Shown: positions 33,019 through 43,072 of the stretch, piece after piece | Position numbering within the stretch: the stretch's first letter is position 1 | Layout of the letters: each line of letters starts with the position of its first letter | DNA from: Candidatus Halocynthiibacter alkanivorans | Lineage (GTDB): Bacteria > Pseudomonadota > Alphaproteobacteria > Rhodobacterales > Rhodobacteraceae | Assembly: GCF_003333265.1 (NCBI RefSeq) | Contig: NZ_QOLB01000143.1 | Location: 1 to 64,000 of the forward strand | Direction: 5' to 3' | Length of the DNA stretch: 64,000 nt | Position numbers and translations under genes: made by a program | The notes under the pieces: model-generated | Databases searched by the model: none | Told to the model about the DNA's origin: nothing | The model's input: only the letters and a program-made list of their open reading frames with translations

Positions 33019-33678
33019 ATGTCAACCGGACCCAAACAGGCTTTATTTGCCGAGTTCGCCACCATCGGCCGAGCCCTGGGCAATGCGCACCGGATTGAAA
33101 TGCTGGAACATCTGGCCCAGGGCGAACGCGGGGTGGACGCGCTGGCGCAGCGGGTCGGCCTGTCGGTCGCCAACACCTCGCAACATCTGCAACACCTGCG
33201 GCGCGCCGGTCTGGTCACGTCCCGGCGCGACGGCAAGTTTATTCTGTACCGGCTGAGCGACGATTCTGTGACCGGGCTGCTACGCACATTGTTTGAGCTC
33301 GGCGAGCGCAATCTGACCGGCGTGGATTACGTCCTGCGCGGCTATTTTGAGGACCGCGACAATATGGAGCCGATCACCCGGGAGGCGCTGCTGGAGCGCA
33401 GCCGCAGTGGCCAGGTCACGGTTCTGGACCTGCGCCCGGAAGACGAATTTGCCGCCGGCCATCTGCCCGGTGCAGTCAATATACCGCTGGAGGAGCTGGA
33501 AGCCCGTTTGGCGGAGCTGCCGGACGGTTGCGAAGTGATTGCCTATTGCCGCGGTCGCTACTGCGTGTTGTCTTTTGAAGCGGTGGCCACATTGCGCGCC
33601 AAAGGTATCAAGGCCCGGCGGCTGGAAGAAGGCATGCCGGAATGGCGCGCGGCCGGGCTTCCGGTTGAATACGTCTGA
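33019..33678 (+). CDS. ArsR-type transcriptional regulator fused to a rhodanese domain
   Basis: A 219-aa fusion. Residues ~5-95 form a winged helix of the ArsR family (VDALAQRVGLSVANTSQHLQHLRRAGLV). Residues ~115-219 form a rhodanese domain with DLRPEDEFAAGHLPGAVNIP and active-site loop YCRGRYC, whose first Cys is the usual persulfide carrier. No extra metal-binding Cys pair is visible in the HTH part. Proteins of this design are thought to sense sulfane sulfur or redox state. GAGG lies 9 bases before the ATG. Targets are unknown. Confidence 0.92.
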   Translation: MSTGPKQALFAEFATIGRALGNAHRIEMLEHLAQGERGVDALAQRVGLSVANTSQHLQHLRRAGLVTSRRDGKFILYRLSDDSVTGLLRTLFELGERNLTGVDYVLRGYFEDRDNMEPITREALLERSRSGQVTVLDLRPEDEFAAGHLPGAVNIPLEELEARLAELPDGCEVIAYCRGRYCVLSFEAVATLRAKGIKARRLEEGMPEWRAAGLPVEYV

Positions 33679-33971
33679 GACACGGCAGACAGGCGGATAG
33701 CAAGCCTCACCCACCCACCGGCCGCAGCACCGTGACACCGCCCGCGCCACGCCCGGTACGCACGTTTGCAGCACAGACTGCCGCCGGCCCGGGCGCCGCC
33801 CCTGTGCCGGCACCAATGCCACCGGAGATCTGCATTTCCGCCAGGTCTGGCCGGATTTGACTCTGAGCACGCTCTCACTCTATTTTGACGGCGTTTTAAC
33901 GACGTGCGTTTTTCCGCCCGAACAACTAAATAGATATTTGATCGCTCACATAGAACCGGCTTGGGGAGAAA

Positions 33972-35105
33972 ATGGCCTTTCTGGAACATTCGCACAATCC
34001 ATGGCTGGTTCTGGCCTCTCTTTGCATCGCGCTGATGGCTGGGTTTACCGGCTTGTCGCTGACAAAAGGGCTGTCAGAACAAAGTTTTGCCCAGCGCAAG
34101 ATCAGCATTTCTTTCGCCTCCATCGCTTTGGGCGGCGGCATCTGGGCGATGCATTTTGTCGCCATGCTGGGGCTGCAACTGCCGGTGTTGTTCTATTATG
34201 ACCTGCTGACCACGCTGGTCTCGGCGCTGGTGGCCATCCTGATGATGGGCTGTGCGCTGCTGCTTCTGCATTTTCGCCAGCGCACCCCGGCCTCGATCAT
34301 CCTGGCGGGCGGGATCGTCGGCGCGGGCATCCTGGCAATGCATTTTATCGGCATGTCAGGGCTGGAGCCCTACCGCGCGGTCTATACCGCGCCTGGTATC
34401 GCAATAACGATTGTGGCCTCTGTCGCCCTGAGCATCGGCGCCTTTTGGGTGGCCTATGGTCATCGCACCCGGCGCAATATTGTGCTGGGCACCCTCTGTT
34501 TTGGCCTCGCGGTCTTTCTGGTCCATTTCATCGCCATTTCCGGCACCGGGTTTGCGGTGGCCGAAGACGGTGTCACCAGTGGCGCGCTGATCAGCAACGA
34601 AGTGCTGGCCATTGGGGTTGTGCTTGCCAGTTTTGTCATATGTGCCGGATTTCTGATGATGAGCGCGACGTTCCTGCCCACAGATGGCACTTTAGAGCCG
34701 CGCCCCGCCCCTGCGCCGGACGGTGCCGAGGACGCGCCCGGAAAAACAGCCGTTGTTCCTGCAACAGAAGTGCAGCCCCACATCCCCTATGAACACTCGG
34801 GGCGCACTTTGTTCATTGACCGCTCTGAAGTGGCAGCGGTGCGTGCCGAGGGGCGCTATACCGTGCTCTATACCCGCAAGGACAAGCTGTTCTGCATCTG
34901 GCCAATCTCAGAAGCAGAGTCGCGGCTCTCGGGCAGCCAGTTTGTAAAAGCCCACCGCTCCTATCTGATCAACCCGGCCCATGTCAGCGGTTTTGAGCGG
35001 CTCAAGGACAACGGCGTGTGTCACTTTGACGAGATCGAAACCCTGAGTAAGGTTCCGGTCAGCCGGTCCTGTCTGGTGGCCGTGCGCGAGTCCCTCGGGC
35101 TGTAG
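33972..35105 (+). CDS. coxC: MHYT-LytTR regulator, CoxC/CoxH-like
   Basis: A 377-aa membrane regulator. Seven hydrophobic helices (residues 1-235) contain repeated MHYT-domain motifs with conserved His (MHFVAMLGL, MHFIGMSGL, VHFIAISG), thought to bind a metal and a diatomic gas. A linker leads to a LytTR DNA-binding domain (~275-377: FVKAHRSYLINPAHV). The same architecture is found in CoxC and CoxH of the Oligotropha carboxidovorans CO-oxidation cluster, and the gene lies directly ahead of coxMSL. It probably senses CO or O2 and activates the structural genes. coxC versus coxH is decided only by position. Confidence 0.85.
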   Translation: MAFLEHSHNPWLVLASLCIALMAGFTGLSLTKGLSEQSFAQRKISISFASIALGGGIWAMHFVAMLGLQLPVLFYYDLLTTLVSALVAILMMGCALLLLHFRQRTPASIILAGGIVGAGILAMHFIGMSGLEPYRAVYTAPGIAITIVASVALSIGAFWVAYGHRTRRNIVLGTLCFGLAVFLVHFIAISGTGFAVAEDGVTSGALISNEVLAIGVVLASFVICAGFLMMSATFLPTDGTLEPRPAPAPDGAEDAPGKTAVVPATEVQPHIPYEHSGRTLFIDRSEVAAVRAEGRYTVLYTRKDKLFCIWPISEAESRLSGSQFVKAHRSYLINPAHVSGFERLKDNGVCHFDEIETLSKVPVSRSCLVAVRESLGL

Positions 35106-35318
35106 CCGGCCCTTCGCCTCCGCACCCCCGGTCCGTTTCCGTCCTGCGCGCCCGCGCCTTTTCTCCTGCGTCACCGGCCGCCTTACCTCTGCCGCCGCCC
35201 TCCCTCTGCCGCCGTCTTTCCCCAACAGCCGCATTCCTTCTGTGTCCCGATCTGCTGTCTGCCTGCGCCCGCCCTGGCGGCGCGCGCCGCGCCTGCCTTG
35301 CCTCCACGCCGCCGCCCC
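35106..35318 (+). other. Polypyrimidine-rich intergenic stretch upstream of coxM
   Basis: About 200 bases of strongly C/T-biased sequence after the coxC-like stop. Open frames exist only on the other strand as low-complexity Arg/Gly-rich readings. No gene is supported. It may be an untranslated leader or simply strand-biased spacer, and it separates the regulator from the operator-like repeats. Confidence 0.5.
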
Positions 35319-35352
35319 ACTCATTCGCAACTCATTCGCAACTCATGCGGCA
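35319..35352 (+). promoter_or_regulatory. Three 11-bp tandem repeats, candidate cox operator
   Basis: ACTCATTCGCA occurs twice exactly (35319-35329, 35330-35340), then once imperfectly as ACTCATGCGGC (35341-35351). An 11-bp period puts all copies on one face of the helix. The array lies 114 bases before the coxM start, where an activator site for a LytTR regulator would be expected; LytTR proteins bind repeated short boxes. Confidence 0.55.
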
Positions 35353-35465
35353 ATGGCGCATTTCATGACTTTATCGGAGCGTTTTGTTCCGTAAGCACGG
35401 CTCCTCTCCAGATTGATGCCTAGGTTCCCTCAATAGTATTTGTGACGGATTTGGGAGGAACCAGA

Positions 35466-36320
35466 ATGATACCGGGTGCATTTGAATATTATCGTCCGCG
35501 CGGCGTGGAAGATGCGATCGCCATTCTTCAGCAGCACGGGGACGATGCAAGGGTGATGGCCGGCGGCCACAGCCTGATCCCGATGATGAAACTGCGGATG
35601 GCAGATGTTCCGCATCTGATCGACCTGCAGGACATCGCATCGCTGAAAGGGATTACCGTGTCAGCCGGCCAGGTGACGCTCGGGGCAATGGTGACCCAGC
35701 ACGAGCTGATCAACAGCGCTGAACTGCGCGAGGCCGCGCCGGTGCTGCGTGAGACCGCGCTGCAGATCGCCGACCCGCAGGTGCGCTATTGCGGCACCAT
35801 CGGCGGCAATGTGGCCAATGGCGATCCGGGCAATGACATGCCGGCGCTGATGCAGTGCCTCGACGCGGAATTCACTCTGGTTGGCCCCAACGGAAGCCGG
35901 GCAATCAAAGCACGCGAATTCTATGAGGCGGCTTATATGACCGGACGCGAGGATGATGAAATTCTCACCGCGATCCGCTTTGACGTCAGCGGCGCCGGCT
36001 ATGCCTATGAAAAGCAAAAACGCAAAATCGGTGATTATGCCACCGCTGCGGCGGCGGTCCTGCTGACGCGCGAAAACGGCATGTGCACCGGGGCCTCTGT
36101 GGCGCTGACAAATCTCAGCGATGTGCCGGTCTGGTCTCAGGCTGCGGGCGCCGCGCTTGAGGGCACAGACTGCAATGACGCGGCGATCAAAGCGGCGGTC
36201 AAAGCGGCGCTGGCGGAAGCGGATCCCACTGAGGACAACCGCGGCCCGGTCGCATTCAAGCTTCATGTTGCCGGTATCATTATTGAGCGCGCGATCAGAA
36301 CCGCATGGCAGCGGGCATAG
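35466..36320 (+). CDS. coxM: CO dehydrogenase medium subunit (FAD-binding) CoxM
   Basis: A 284-aa flavoprotein of the molybdenum hydroxylase medium-subunit family. FAD-binding motifs [13 protein letters not shown] (31-43) and [14 protein letters not shown] are present. It passes electrons from the CoxS iron-sulfur centres to FAD and on to the quinone pool. The start at 35466 has GGGAGGA 6 bases upstream. First gene of the cox structural operon, 11 bases ahead of coxS. Confidence 0.94.
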   Translation: MIPGAFEYYRPRGVEDAIAILQQHGDDARVMAGGHSLIPMMKLRMADVPHLIDLQDIASLKGITVSAGQVTLGAMVTQHELINSAELREAAPVLRETALQIADPQVRYCGTIGGNVANGDPGNDMPALMQCLDAEFTLVGPNGSRAIKAREFYEAAYMTGREDDEILTAIRFDVSGAGYAYEKQKRKIGDYATAAAAVLLTRENGMCTGASVALTNLSDVPVWSQAAGAALEGTDCNDAAIKAAVKAALAEADPTEDNRGPVAFKLHVAGIIIERAIRTAWQRA

Positions 36321-36331
36321 GGGGGAATACA

Positions 36332-36823
36332 ATGTCAAAGATGCAAATAAAACTGACCGTGAACGGCCGCGAACGTGAACTGCTGGCTGAGCCGCGTGAG
36401 TTGCTCATCCACCTACTGCGCGAAGAGCTGAACCTCACCGGGCCCCATATTGGCTGCGACACCTCGCACTGCGGTGCCTGCACCGTGGAGATGGACGGCA
36501 AGTCAGTGAAATCCTGCACCGTTTTTGCCGCCCAGGCCAATGGCGCTGAGGTCACCACCATTGAGGGGCTGGCGGAGCCCGGCAGCCTGAATGTGCTGCA
36601 AAGCGCCTTTCGCGAACATCACGGGCTGCAATGTGGCTTCTGCACTCCGGGTATGATCACCCGCGCCCATCGCCTGCTGCAGGAAAACCCGGATCCGAGC
36701 GAAGAAGAGGTCCGCTTTGGCATGGCCGGCAATCTGTGCCGCTGCACCGGGTACCAAAATATCGTGAAATCAATTCTGGCCGCAGCGACTGAGCTCAACG
36801 CCGCCAAGGAGGCTGCAGAATGA
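36332..36823 (+). CDS. coxS: CO dehydrogenase small subunit (2x[2Fe-2S]) CoxS
   Basis: A 163-aa iron-sulfur protein. The plant-type N-terminal cluster ligands are in [10 protein letters not shown] and KSC; the four-helix C-terminal cluster ligands are in CGFCTPGM and CRCTGY. It carries electrons from the Mo/Cu site of CoxL to FAD in CoxM. Normal length. The stop overlaps the coxL start by 4 bases (ATGA). Confidence 0.95.
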   Translation: MSKMQIKLTVNGRERELLAEPRELLIHLLREELNLTGPHIGCDTSHCGACTVEMDGKSVKSCTVFAAQANGAEVTTIEGLAEPGSLNVLQSAFREHHGLQCGFCTPGMITRAHRLLQENPDPSEEEVRFGMAGNLCRCTGYQNIVKSILAAATELNAAKEAAE

Positions 36824-39246
36824 ACGATCTGACCCCTGACAGCGCCGCACGCGCTGCAAAACTCAAAGGTCTTGGCTGTTCGCGCAAACGCGTGGAAGAC
36901 GTGCGTTTCACCCAGGGCAAAGGCAATTATGTCGATGACATCAAATTGCCGGACATGCTGTTTGGTGACTTTGTGCGTTCGCCCTATGCCCATGCCCGTA
37001 TTAAATCGATCAACATTGACGCGGCGATGGCGCTGCCGGGTGTGATTGCGGTGCTGACCGCCAAGGATCTGGAGCCTTTAGGCCTGCACTGGATGCCGAC
37101 ACTTGCCGGCGACAAACAAATGGTTCTGGCAGATGGAAAAGTACTGTTCCAGGGCCAGGAGGTCGCTTTTGTCATCGCTGAGGACCGCTATATCAACGCG
37201 GATGCGATTGAGCTGGTTGAGGTAGAATACGAAGAACTGCCGGTGCTCACAGACGCCAACAAGGCGATGGATGCGGATGCGGTTGTGCTGCGCGAAGACC
37301 TTGCGGGTCAGACCAGCGGCGCGCATGGCGAACGCCGCCATCACAACCATATTTTCCGCTGGGAAGCCGGCGACGAGGCCGCCACCAATGAGGTGCTGGA
37401 AGCGGCCGACGTCGTGGTCGAAGAAACCGTCTATTACCACCGCACCCATCCCTGCCCGCTTGAAACCTGTGGCTCTGTCGCCTCAATGGACAAGACCACC
37501 GGCAAGCTGACGCTGTGGGGCACCTTCCAGGCGCCACATGTGGTGCGCACAGTGGCCTCGCTGATTTCCGGCATTGAAGAGCATAATATCCGGGTGATTT
37601 CACCCGATATCGGCGGTGGGTTTGGCAACAAGGTCGGGGTTTACCCGGGCTATGTTTGTTCCATCGTGGCCTCTATTGTCACTGGCCGGCCAGTGAAATG
37701 GGTTGAGGACCGGATGGACAATCTGATGGCCACAGCCTTTGCGCGCGACTATTGGATGAAGGGCAAGATCAGCGCCACCAAAGAGGGCAAAATCACCGGC
37801 TTGCATTGTCATGTGGTGGCCGATCACGGCGCCTTTGATGCCTGCGCCGATCCGACCAAATTCCCCGCCGGTTTCATGAGCATCTGCACCGGCTCCTATG
37901 ATATTCCCACTGCGTGGCTGGGTGTGGACGGGGTCTATACCAACAAAGCACCGGGTGGTGTTTCCTACCGCTGCTCGTTCCGGGTGACGGAAGCGGCCTA
38001 TTTCATTGAGCGTATGATTGAAGTGCTGGCGATTGAGCTGGGCATGGATGCGGCGGAATTGCGGGCCAAAAACTTTATCGCAAAAGACCAGTTCCCTTAT
38101 GAATCCGCGCTGGGCTGGGAATATGATTCCGGCGATTACCACACTGCCTGGACCAAAGCGCTGAAGGCGGTTGGCTACGATGATCTGCGTGCGGAGCAGG
38201 CCGAACGGATTGAGGCGTTTAAACGCGGCGAGACCCGCAAGCTGCTGGGCATTGGCCTCAGCCATTTCACCGAAATCGTTGGCGCGGGTCCGGTGAAAAA
38301 CTGCGACATTCTCGGTATGGGCATGTTTGACAGCTGCGAAATCCGCATCCACCCGACTGGATCGGCTGTAGCGCGGTTTGGCACTATCAGCCAGGGTCAG
38401 GGTCATGCCACCACTTTTGCCCAGATCCTTGCCAGCGAGATTGGCATTGCGGCTGACAGTATCACCGTGGAAGAAGGCGATACCGACACCGCGCCGTACG
38501 GTCTGGGCACCTACGGGTCACGCACCACACCGGTTGCAGGCGCTGCCGCCGCGATGGCCGGGCGCAAGATCAGGGCCAAGGCCCAGATGATCGCCGCCTA
38601 TCTGCTGGAGGTGCATGACGGCGACCTGGAATGGGACGTCGACCGCTTTGTGGTGAAAGGCGCGCCGGAGCAGTTCAAAACCATGACCGAGATCGCCTAT
38701 GCCTCTTACAACCAGGCGATCCCCGGGCTGGAACCTGGTCTTGAAGCGGTCAGCTATTATGATCCGCCGAACATGACCTACCCGTTTGGCGCTTATATCT
38801 GTGTGATGGAGATCGATGTCGACACCGGCACCCATGAGATCCGTCAGTTCTATGCGCTGGACGATTGTGGCACCCGGATCAACCCGATGATCATTGAAGG
38901 GCAGATTCATGGCGGGCTGACCGAAGCGCTGGCGATCGCGATGGGTCAGGAGATTGCCTATGATGACATCGGCAATGTCAAAACCGGCACGCTGATGGAC
39001 TTCTTCCTGCCCACCGCCTGGGAAACGCCGACCTACACCACGGACTTTACCGAAACCCCAAGCCCGCATCACCCGATCGGGGCCAAAGGTGTCGGCGAAA
39101 GCCCCAATGTTGGTGGTGTGCCCGCCTTTTCCAACGCGGTGCATGACGCCTTCCGCCCCTTTGGGCTGAAACAGGCGCATATGCCCCACGACCACTGGCG
39201 GGTCTGGAAAATTGCCAATGATCTGGGCCTGCACACGCAGGGTTAA
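36820..39246 (+). CDS. coxL: CO dehydrogenase large subunit (Mo/Cu) CoxL, form I
   Basis: An 808-aa molybdopterin subunit. The active-site loop reads SYRCSFR (382-388) with Cys385 as the Cu-binding cysteine. Form I, true aerobic CO dehydrogenases have AYxCSFR; only the first residue differs here (Ala to Ser). The catalytic Glu lies in [10 protein letters not shown] near the C-terminus; GGGFGNK and QGQGH are cofactor-contact motifs. It oxidises CO + H2O to CO2. Together with coxD, E, F and G this is a complete maturation cluster. Confidence 0.95.
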   Translation: MNDLTPDSAARAAKLKGLGCSRKRVEDVRFTQGKGNYVDDIKLPDMLFGDFVRSPYAHARIKSINIDAAMALPGVIAVLTAKDLEPLGLHWMPTLAGDKQMVLADGKVLFQGQEVAFVIAEDRYINADAIELVEVEYEELPVLTDANKAMDADAVVLREDLAGQTSGAHGERRHHNHIFRWEAGDEAATNEVLEAADVVVEETVYYHRTHPCPLETCGSVASMDKTTGKLTLWGTFQAPHVVRTVASLISGIEEHNIRVISPDIGGGFGNKVGVYPGYVCSIVASIVTGRPVKWVEDRMDNLMATAFARDYWMKGKISATKEGKITGLHCHVVADHGAFDACADPTKFPAGFMSICTGSYDIPTAWLGVDGVYTNKAPGGVSYRCSFRVTEAAYFIERMIEVLAIELGMDAAELRAKNFIAKDQFPYESALGWEYDSGDYHTAWTKALKAVGYDDLRAEQAERIEAFKRGETRKLLGIGLSHFTEIVGAGPVKNCDILGMGMFDSCEIRIHPTGSAVARFGTISQGQGHATTFAQILASEIGIAADSITVEEGDTDTAPYGLGTYGSRTTPVAGAAAAMAGRKIRAKAQMIAAYLLEVHDGDLEWDVDRFVVKGAPEQFKTMTEIAYASYNQAIPGLEPGLEAVSYYDPPNMTYPFGAYICVMEIDVDTGTHEIRQFYALDDCGTRINPMIIEGQIHGGLTEALAIAMGQEIAYDDIGNVKTGTLMDFFLPTAWETPTYTTDFTETPSPHHPIGAKGVGESPNVGGVPAFSNAVHDAFRPFGLKQAHMPHDHWRVWKIANDLGLHTQG

Positions 39247-39307
39247 GCCGAACTGAGACGCAGCTGCCCCGCCCCCGGGGCAGCTGACCCAACACGACGG
39301 ACATGAC

Positions 39308-40183
39308 ATGACCTGGACCACACTTAAAACGGACATGGCCGCCAAAGGCTATATCGCCTCTGATGACCTGGCGATGGCGATCCATATTGCGCTGACGCTG
39401 GAGAGGCCCCTGCTGGTGGAGGGCGCCGCAGGCGTAGGCAAAACCGAGATTGCAAAAGTGCTGTCTGACCTGCGCAATTGCGAGCTGATCCGGCTGCAAT
39501 GTTATGAGGGGCTGGACGCGTCCCATGCGATTTATGAATGGAATTATCAGCGGCAATTGCTGGCGATCCGCGCCGCCGCCGAGGACGGCGAGACCGGGCG
39601 GGCAGTAGAGTCGCGCATTTTCTCGGAAGAATTTCTGCTGCAGCGGCCCTTGTTGCGGGCGATCCGGCAGAACACGCCGCCGGTATTGCTGATTGATGAG
39701 ATTGACCGGGCGGATGAGGAATTTGAAGCCTATCTGCTGGAGATCCTGTCGGAGTTTCAAATCACCGTGCCGGAACTGGGGACCCTTAAAGCGATCAGCC
39801 GTCCGGTGGTCATCCTGACCGCCAATGGCACACGCGACCTGTCAGACGCTCTGCGCAGACGTTGTATCTACGCCCATGTGGACTATCCGGACCCGCAGGC
39901 CGAGCTGGCAATTCTGCAGGCGCGCTGCCCCGGGGTCGAAACAGCGCTGGCGCGGCAGATTATCGCATTTGTGCAATCTTTGCGCAAAGAAGAGCTGGAA
40001 AAGCCACCTGGCGTGGCGGAAATGTTGGATTTTGCAGCGGCGCTGGCGGGGTTGGGGCTGAATGATCTGACCCGGGACCCGGTGATCCTGCAGGCAACAC
40101 TGGCCACTTTGCTGAAAACGCAGCTGGATCGTGCCTCCATTACCACCGAGGTGGCCCAGCGGCTGGCCGGGGTCGCGGCATGA
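39308..40183 (+). CDS. coxD: CoxD, MoxR-type AAA+ ATPase for Mo/Cu centre maturation
   Basis: A 291-aa AAA+ protein of the MoxR family: Walker A GAAGVGKT (43-50), Walker B LLIDEIDRADEEFE, arginine finger region RRRCIYAHVDYPDP. In O. carboxidovorans CoxD is a membrane-bound ATPase needed to insert sulfur and copper in CoxL. The stop overlaps the coxE start (ATGA). Confidence 0.93.
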   Translation: MTWTTLKTDMAAKGYIASDDLAMAIHIALTLERPLLVEGAAGVGKTEIAKVLSDLRNCELIRLQCYEGLDASHAIYEWNYQRQLLAIRAAAEDGETGRAVESRIFSEEFLLQRPLLRAIRQNTPPVLLIDEIDRADEEFEAYLLEILSEFQITVPELGTLKAISRPVVILTANGTRDLSDALRRRCIYAHVDYPDPQAELAILQARCPGVETALARQIIAFVQSLRKEELEKPPGVAEMLDFAAALAGLGLNDLTRDPVILQATLATLLKTQLDRASITTEVAQRLAGVAA

Positions 40184-41367
40184 GCCAGGTCACCCGTTTC
40201 AGCGCCCGTGACAGCGGACCTGCCGCGCGGGTTGCCGGTTTTCTCGCCCATCTGCGCGCCCATGGTCTGCGTCTGGGCGTGGCGGAAACCGAGACTGCGC
40301 TGCGGGCCCTCCTGGTGATCGACGCCTGTGACGCGGAGCAAACCCGGCTGGCGCTAAAAGCGGTCTGCGCCGGTTGTTCTGAGGATGCGGAGCGCTTTGA
40401 TCAGCTGTTTGACAGCTATTGGCGCAACGGGGGGCGTGTGCGGCAGAAAGTCGTCGCCAGCGCACCGAAAGCCGCGCCCAAACATACAAGGACCTCCCGC
40501 GAGCAGAGCGGGTCATCTGTCGACGGGCGTGGCGAGATTGACAGCCCGGACAGCGGCAATGAGCGTGGCGAAGCCAATAACGATGGCGACGGCAAGCTGG
40601 TGGCCTCGCAAGTGCAGAACCTGATGAAAAAAGACCTGCGCGAGCTGGTATCACCACAAGACATTGCTGCCGCCGAACTGGTGGCACGGCGTCTGGGGCT
40701 GGCGTTTCGCGACCACAGATCGCGGCGGCGCAAAGCCGCAAGCAAGGGCGATCAGATCGATTTCCGCCGGGTCGTGCGCAAGAGCCTGGCCACCGGTGGC
40801 GAGCCATTAAGCCTGCCGCGCCGTCGCCGTCCGGCGCGTCCGGTGCGCCTGGTGACGCTCTGTGATGTGTCCGGATCTATGACGGTCTATGCGCGGGTGT
40901 TTCTGTCGTTTCTCGCTGGGTTACTGCGCGCCGATACGACCTCTGACGCCTGGCTGTTTCACACCCGGCTGGTGCGGATCAGCGATGCGCTGCGTGATCC
41001 CGATCCGCTGCGGGCGCTGAACCGGCTGACGCTGCTGGCGGACGGGTTTGGCGGTGGTTCAAAAATCGGTGCGGCGCTGGATCAGTTCTCAAAATCCGCC
41101 GCCAAAAAATACGTAAACGGGCGCACGGTGGTGGTCATCCTGTCCGATGGATACGACACCGATCCGCCAGCGCTGATGGCCAGCGCCTTGCAGCGGATCA
41201 AAAAACGCGGCTGCAAAGTGATCTGGCTGAACCCGCTGAAAGGCTGGAAAGACTATGCCCCGGTTGCGGCTGGCATGGCGGCGGCGCTGCCGTTTCTGGA
41301 CCTGTTTGCGGCGGCCAATACGCTGGCGGATCTGTCAGCACTGGAGACAAAGGTGGCACGGCTATGA
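40180..41367 (+). CDS. coxE: CoxE, von Willebrand factor A domain protein
   Basis: A 395-aa vWA protein. The C-terminal half has a MIDAS motif (CDVSGSM) and a metal-contact strand ending in ILSDGYDTDPP. The N-terminal half is helical with a charged, Ser/Asp/Gly-rich linker. CoxE is the usual partner of the CoxD ATPase in Cu/S insertion. Overlaps both neighbours by 4 bases. Confidence 0.93.
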   Translation: MSQVTRFSARDSGPAARVAGFLAHLRAHGLRLGVAETETALRALLVIDACDAEQTRLALKAVCAGCSEDAERFDQLFDSYWRNGGRVRQKVVASAPKAAPKHTRTSREQSGSSVDGRGEIDSPDSGNERGEANNDGDGKLVASQVQNLMKKDLRELVSPQDIAAAELVARRLGLAFRDHRSRRRKAASKGDQIDFRRVVRKSLATGGEPLSLPRRRRPARPVRLVTLCDVSGSMTVYARVFLSFLAGLLRADTTSDAWLFHTRLVRISDALRDPDPLRALNRLTLLADGFGGGSKIGAALDQFSKSAAKKYVNGRTVVVILSDGYDTDPPALMASALQRIKKRGCKVIWLNPLKGWKDYAPVAAGMAAALPFLDLFAAANTLADLSALETKVARL

Positions 41368-42227
41368 ATACATCCGACATGCTGGAAGACGAGATCACTG
41401 GCTGCGCCCATGATCTGCGTAAAAAAGGCACTGCTTTTGCCATTGCGACAGTGGTGCGCACCGTGGATGCGACCTCGGTGAAGCCCGGTGCGAAAGCGCT
41501 GTTGCTGCAGGACGGCGAGGTTTTAGAAGGCTGGATCGGTGGCGGCTGTGTGCGCGGTGCGATTGCACGCGCGGCAGTTGAAGCGCTGCGCGAGGGCACG
41601 CCGCGGCTGATTTCGCTGCGCCCGGAGGAGGTATTGGAACGCGAGGGGCTGCGCGCGGGCGACCGGGTGGACGGGGTTGAATACGCCCGCAACGGCTGCC
41701 CCAGTAAAGGCTCGATGGATATTTTCATTGAGCCGGTCCTGCCAAAACCCGTGCTGATGGTGCTCGGCAACAGCCCGGTGGCGCTGGCGCTGGCGGAGCT
41801 GGCGGCGGCGTTTGAGTTTCAGGTCACAGTGGAGGCGGATCCGGGCACGCCTGAGGACGGTGCAGAGACGCCGGACACGGCTGGCTCTCCCGACACACCG
41901 GGTTTACCGCGGCGTTTTATTGTTGTCGCCTCCCAAGGCAAGGGCGACCAGGCCCATCTGAAACGGGCGCTGGACCTGCGTGCTGACTACATTGCTTTTG
42001 TGGGCAGCAAACGCAAATTTTCCACCCTGGTGGACAAGTTGGTGGGCCAGGGGGCCGACCGGGAGCCTCTGCAACAGATTGTGGCGCCCGCCGGGCTCGA
42101 TATCCAGGCGGTCACCCCGAAAGAAATTGCTTTGTCCATTCTGGCCCAGGTGGTGCAGCGCCACCGCCAGGGGCACCGGCAGGGCCACCGTCCGGATACG
42201 CAACAAAACCCGCATTCTGAGGGCTGA
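41364..42227 (+). CDS. coxF: CoxF, XdhC/CoxI-family molybdenum cofactor maturation protein
   Basis: A 287-aa XdhC/CoxI-type protein. The N-terminal XdhC motif (AIATVVRTVDATSVKPGAKA, GWIGGGCVRG) is followed by a Rossmann-like C-terminal half (VLMVLGNSPVALALAELAA). Relatives load or sulfurate the Mo cofactor for xanthine- and CO-dehydrogenase-type enzymes. The last ~15 residues are His/Gln/Arg-rich (RQGHRQGHRP). Confidence 0.9.
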   Translation: MNTSDMLEDEITGCAHDLRKKGTAFAIATVVRTVDATSVKPGAKALLLQDGEVLEGWIGGGCVRGAIARAAVEALREGTPRLISLRPEEVLEREGLRAGDRVDGVEYARNGCPSKGSMDIFIEPVLPKPVLMVLGNSPVALALAELAAAFEFQVTVEADPGTPEDGAETPDTAGSPDTPGLPRRFIVVASQGKGDQAHLKRALDLRADYIAFVGSKRKFSTLVDKLVGQGADREPLQQIVAPAGLDIQAVTPKEIALSILAQVVQRHRQGHRQGHRPDTQQNPHSEG

Positions 42228-42324
42228 ATCCGCGCTCCCGCCCCCCTGCCCCACATCATTGCCGCCGCCAGAGCTTTTGCCTGGCCGGCCACATCAAACA
42301 CCCTGCATCTGAAAGGCTACAGAC

Positions 42325-42774
42325 ATGGAACTGAGCGACGAAATCGAAATCAACGCACCACAGGAACTGGTATATCAGGCCCTGAATGACCCGGAGATCC
42401 TGCGCCAGTGCATTCCCGGCTGCGAAGAACTGATCAAACATTCAGATACCGAACTGGAAGCCATCGTGGTGCTCAAAATCGGTCCGGTGAAAGCCCGGTT
42501 CAGCGGCAATGTCACGCTCGATACCGCCGGTGCACCGGATGGGTTTTCCCTTAGCGGCCAGGGCAATGGCGGCAAAGCGGGCCATGCCAAAGGCGGCGCC
42601 GATGTCACGCTGGAAAACAAGGGCGATGTCACCGTGCTCAGATACACCGCCAAGGCGGAAATCGGCGGCAAGCTGGCGCAGCTGGGCAGCCGGCTGATTG
42701 CAGGCACCGCCAAACGGCTGGCGGCGAAGTTTTTCAAAAAATTCGCGGACATCGTCGGCACTGTTGACGCCTGA
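42325..42774 (+). CDS. coxG: CoxG, SRPBCC-family CO dehydrogenase accessory protein
   Basis: A 149-aa START/SRPBCC-fold protein with the CoxG signature: EINAPQELVYQALNDPEILRQCIPGC, and a C-terminal helix (GTAKRLAAKFFKKFADIV). CoxG is linked to membrane recruitment of CO dehydrogenase and was recently shown in relatives to carry quinone. Last gene of the cox operon, 97 bases after coxF. Confidence 0.92.
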   Translation: MELSDEIEINAPQELVYQALNDPEILRQCIPGCEELIKHSDTELEAIVVLKIGPVKARFSGNVTLDTAGAPDGFSLSGQGNGGKAGHAKGGADVTLENKGDVTVLRYTAKAEIGGKLAQLGSRLIAGTAKRLAAKFFKKFADIVGTVDA

Positions 42775-43072
42775 ACGGAGGCCTGAACACACGCCTCAAA
42801 AGGGGCGCCGATCCGGAGCCGCGTGATGGTCGCAGCCAGCACAATTCCGCGCGGCCACCGGCGGCCACCGGCGGCCTCCAGGCTGATCTCCGGCGATCTC
42901 CAAGCCCCCCCTGTTTGCCGGCAACAGCGGCTGGCAAGCAGGCGGCCCCGGCCCCGGCGGCAGAAAAAACTGCTTTAACTCCGCCCCGCCCTGCCCCTAT
43001 CTGTTACGGGCCTGACCGGCTTTCCGGCAAGGCCCATAGTCAGACGGCCAGATGAGCGGAGCGCATACAGTT

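Noticed and set aside
33885-33913. GACGGCGTTTT / GACGTGCGTTTTT near-repeats before the coxC-like gene as a LytTR site
   Set aside because: The 14-15-base spacing does not match the usual LytTR box spacing and the match is short; kept only as a note.
35106-35330. Minus-strand Arg/Gly-rich frame (140 aa) upstream of coxM
   Set aside because: Low-complexity translation of a polypyrimidine tract overlapping the end of the coxC-like gene; no ribosome-binding site.
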